A DNA stretch of 64,000 bases from Marinobacter profundi (GTDB lineage: Bacteria > Pseudomonadota > Gammaproteobacteria > Pseudomonadales > Oleiphilaceae), in assembly GCF_002744715.1 (NCBI RefSeq), contig NZ_KZ319367.1, positions 365,785 to 429,784 on the forward strand, given 5' to 3'. The notes beneath the pieces are model-generated. The model had not been told where the DNA came from, did no database searches, and saw nothing but the letters and a program-made list of their open reading frames with translations. Each line of letters begins with the position of its first letter. The stretch's first letter is position 1. Of the stretch, positions 63,621-64,000 are shown in pieces. Position numbers and translations under genes: made by a program.

Positions 63621-63971
63621 ATGAATCCGATCCTTATCAGCGTCAGCCTGCTGGTATGCAGCAATATTTTCATGACGTTTGCCTGGTACGCCCACCTGAA
63701 AGAACTCAATAACAAGCCCTGGATCGTTGCGGCGCTTGTCAGTTGGGGCATCGCGCTATTTGAATATCTCTTTCAGGTGCCTGCCAACCGGATTGGTTAC
63801 ACAGAGTTGAATGTTGGCCAGCTCAAAATCCTCCAGGAGGTGATCACACTCTCAGTGTTTGTGCCGTTCTCTGTGTTCTATCTGCGGGAGCCGCTGAAGC
63901 TGGATTACCTCTGGGCTGGTCTCTGCCTGGTCGGGGCGGTGTACTTTGCCTTCCGAAGCAAGTTTGTATAG
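63621..63971 (+). CDS. DMT-like DUF486 membrane protein
   Basis: 116 residues, four predicted transmembrane helices (about 5-22, 33-52, 68-88 and 94-112). WYAHLKELNNKPWIVAALVSWGIALFEY is typical of the DUF486 group of the drug/metabolite transporter superfamily. Function unknown. The preceding 229 bases hold no gene, only a nine-base C run (63477-63485). Confidence 0.85.
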   Translation: MNPILISVSLLVCSNIFMTFAWYAHLKELNNKPWIVAALVSWGIALFEYLFQVPANRIGYTELNVGQLKILQEVITLSVFVPFSVFYLREPLKLDYLWAGLCLVGAVYFAFRSKFV

Positions 63972-64000
63972 TGAAACCCAGCCCTTCAGAAACACCGCCG

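Overview
The window reads as the chromosome of a marine gammaproteobacterium, most like Marinobacter. The gene order gyrA-serC-pheA-hisC-tyrA/aroA-cmk-rpsA-ihfB and the aspC-uvrB pair are the Pseudomonas/Marinobacter arrangement, base composition is moderately GC-rich, and lipid-type enzymes are frequent. The genus is inferred from this and not proven. No phage, intact insertion sequence or CRISPR array is visible; nearly everything is chromosomal housekeeping.

Layout. 1-3.2 kb: edge of a polyamine-type binding protein, gamma-glutamyltransferase (ggt) and purU. 3.3-16.8 kb: a long co-directional block for gyrase A, serine and aromatic amino acid synthesis, CMP kinase, ribosomal protein S1, IHF-beta, LPS-assembly regulators LapA/LapB and PyrF. 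16.8-24.4 kb: tRNA-Asn, aspC, uvrB, a divergent GNAT-C39/RimK-like pair and a cation efflux protein. 24.4-33.4 kb: pyrD behind DnaA-box-like sites, rmf, rlmKL, an outer-membrane barrel protein, apeB, a second tRNA-Asn, an esterase and tesA. 33.5-42.8 kb: an ABC export system (YbbA/YbbP type), a solute-binding protein, an Fe-alcohol dehydrogenase/SCP2-like operon, a BepA-like M48 protease and two hotdog thioesterases. 42.8-56 kb: htpG behind a sigma-32 promoter, katG behind an OxyR-type site, dusC, a metallo-hydrolase, class I aldolase, a two-domain putative acyl-ACP-reductase-like protein, threonine aldolase and pirin. 56-64 kb: a run of small accessory enzymes including a complete ECF41 sigma-factor module, plus two decayed genes.

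How the parts work together. The first block supplies chorismate-derived amino acids and translation/DNA-topology factors from one transcription direction. The stress genes carry recognisable sites for their regulators: htpG (sigma-32), katG (OxyR) and a carboxymuconolactone-decarboxylase-like gene (ECF41 promoter, with the sigma factor gene next to it). Both tRNA-Asn copies have matching strong promoters and their own terminators.

The most noteworthy items are the fusion at 51025-53079 of a quinate-5-dehydrogenase-like domain to an acyl-ACP-reductase-like domain, the ECF41 module with an exact promoter match, the RimK/GNAT-C39 pair, repeats sitting on translation signals between tesA and the ABC operon, and a 30-codon ORF with a near-perfect ribosome binding site upstream of katG.
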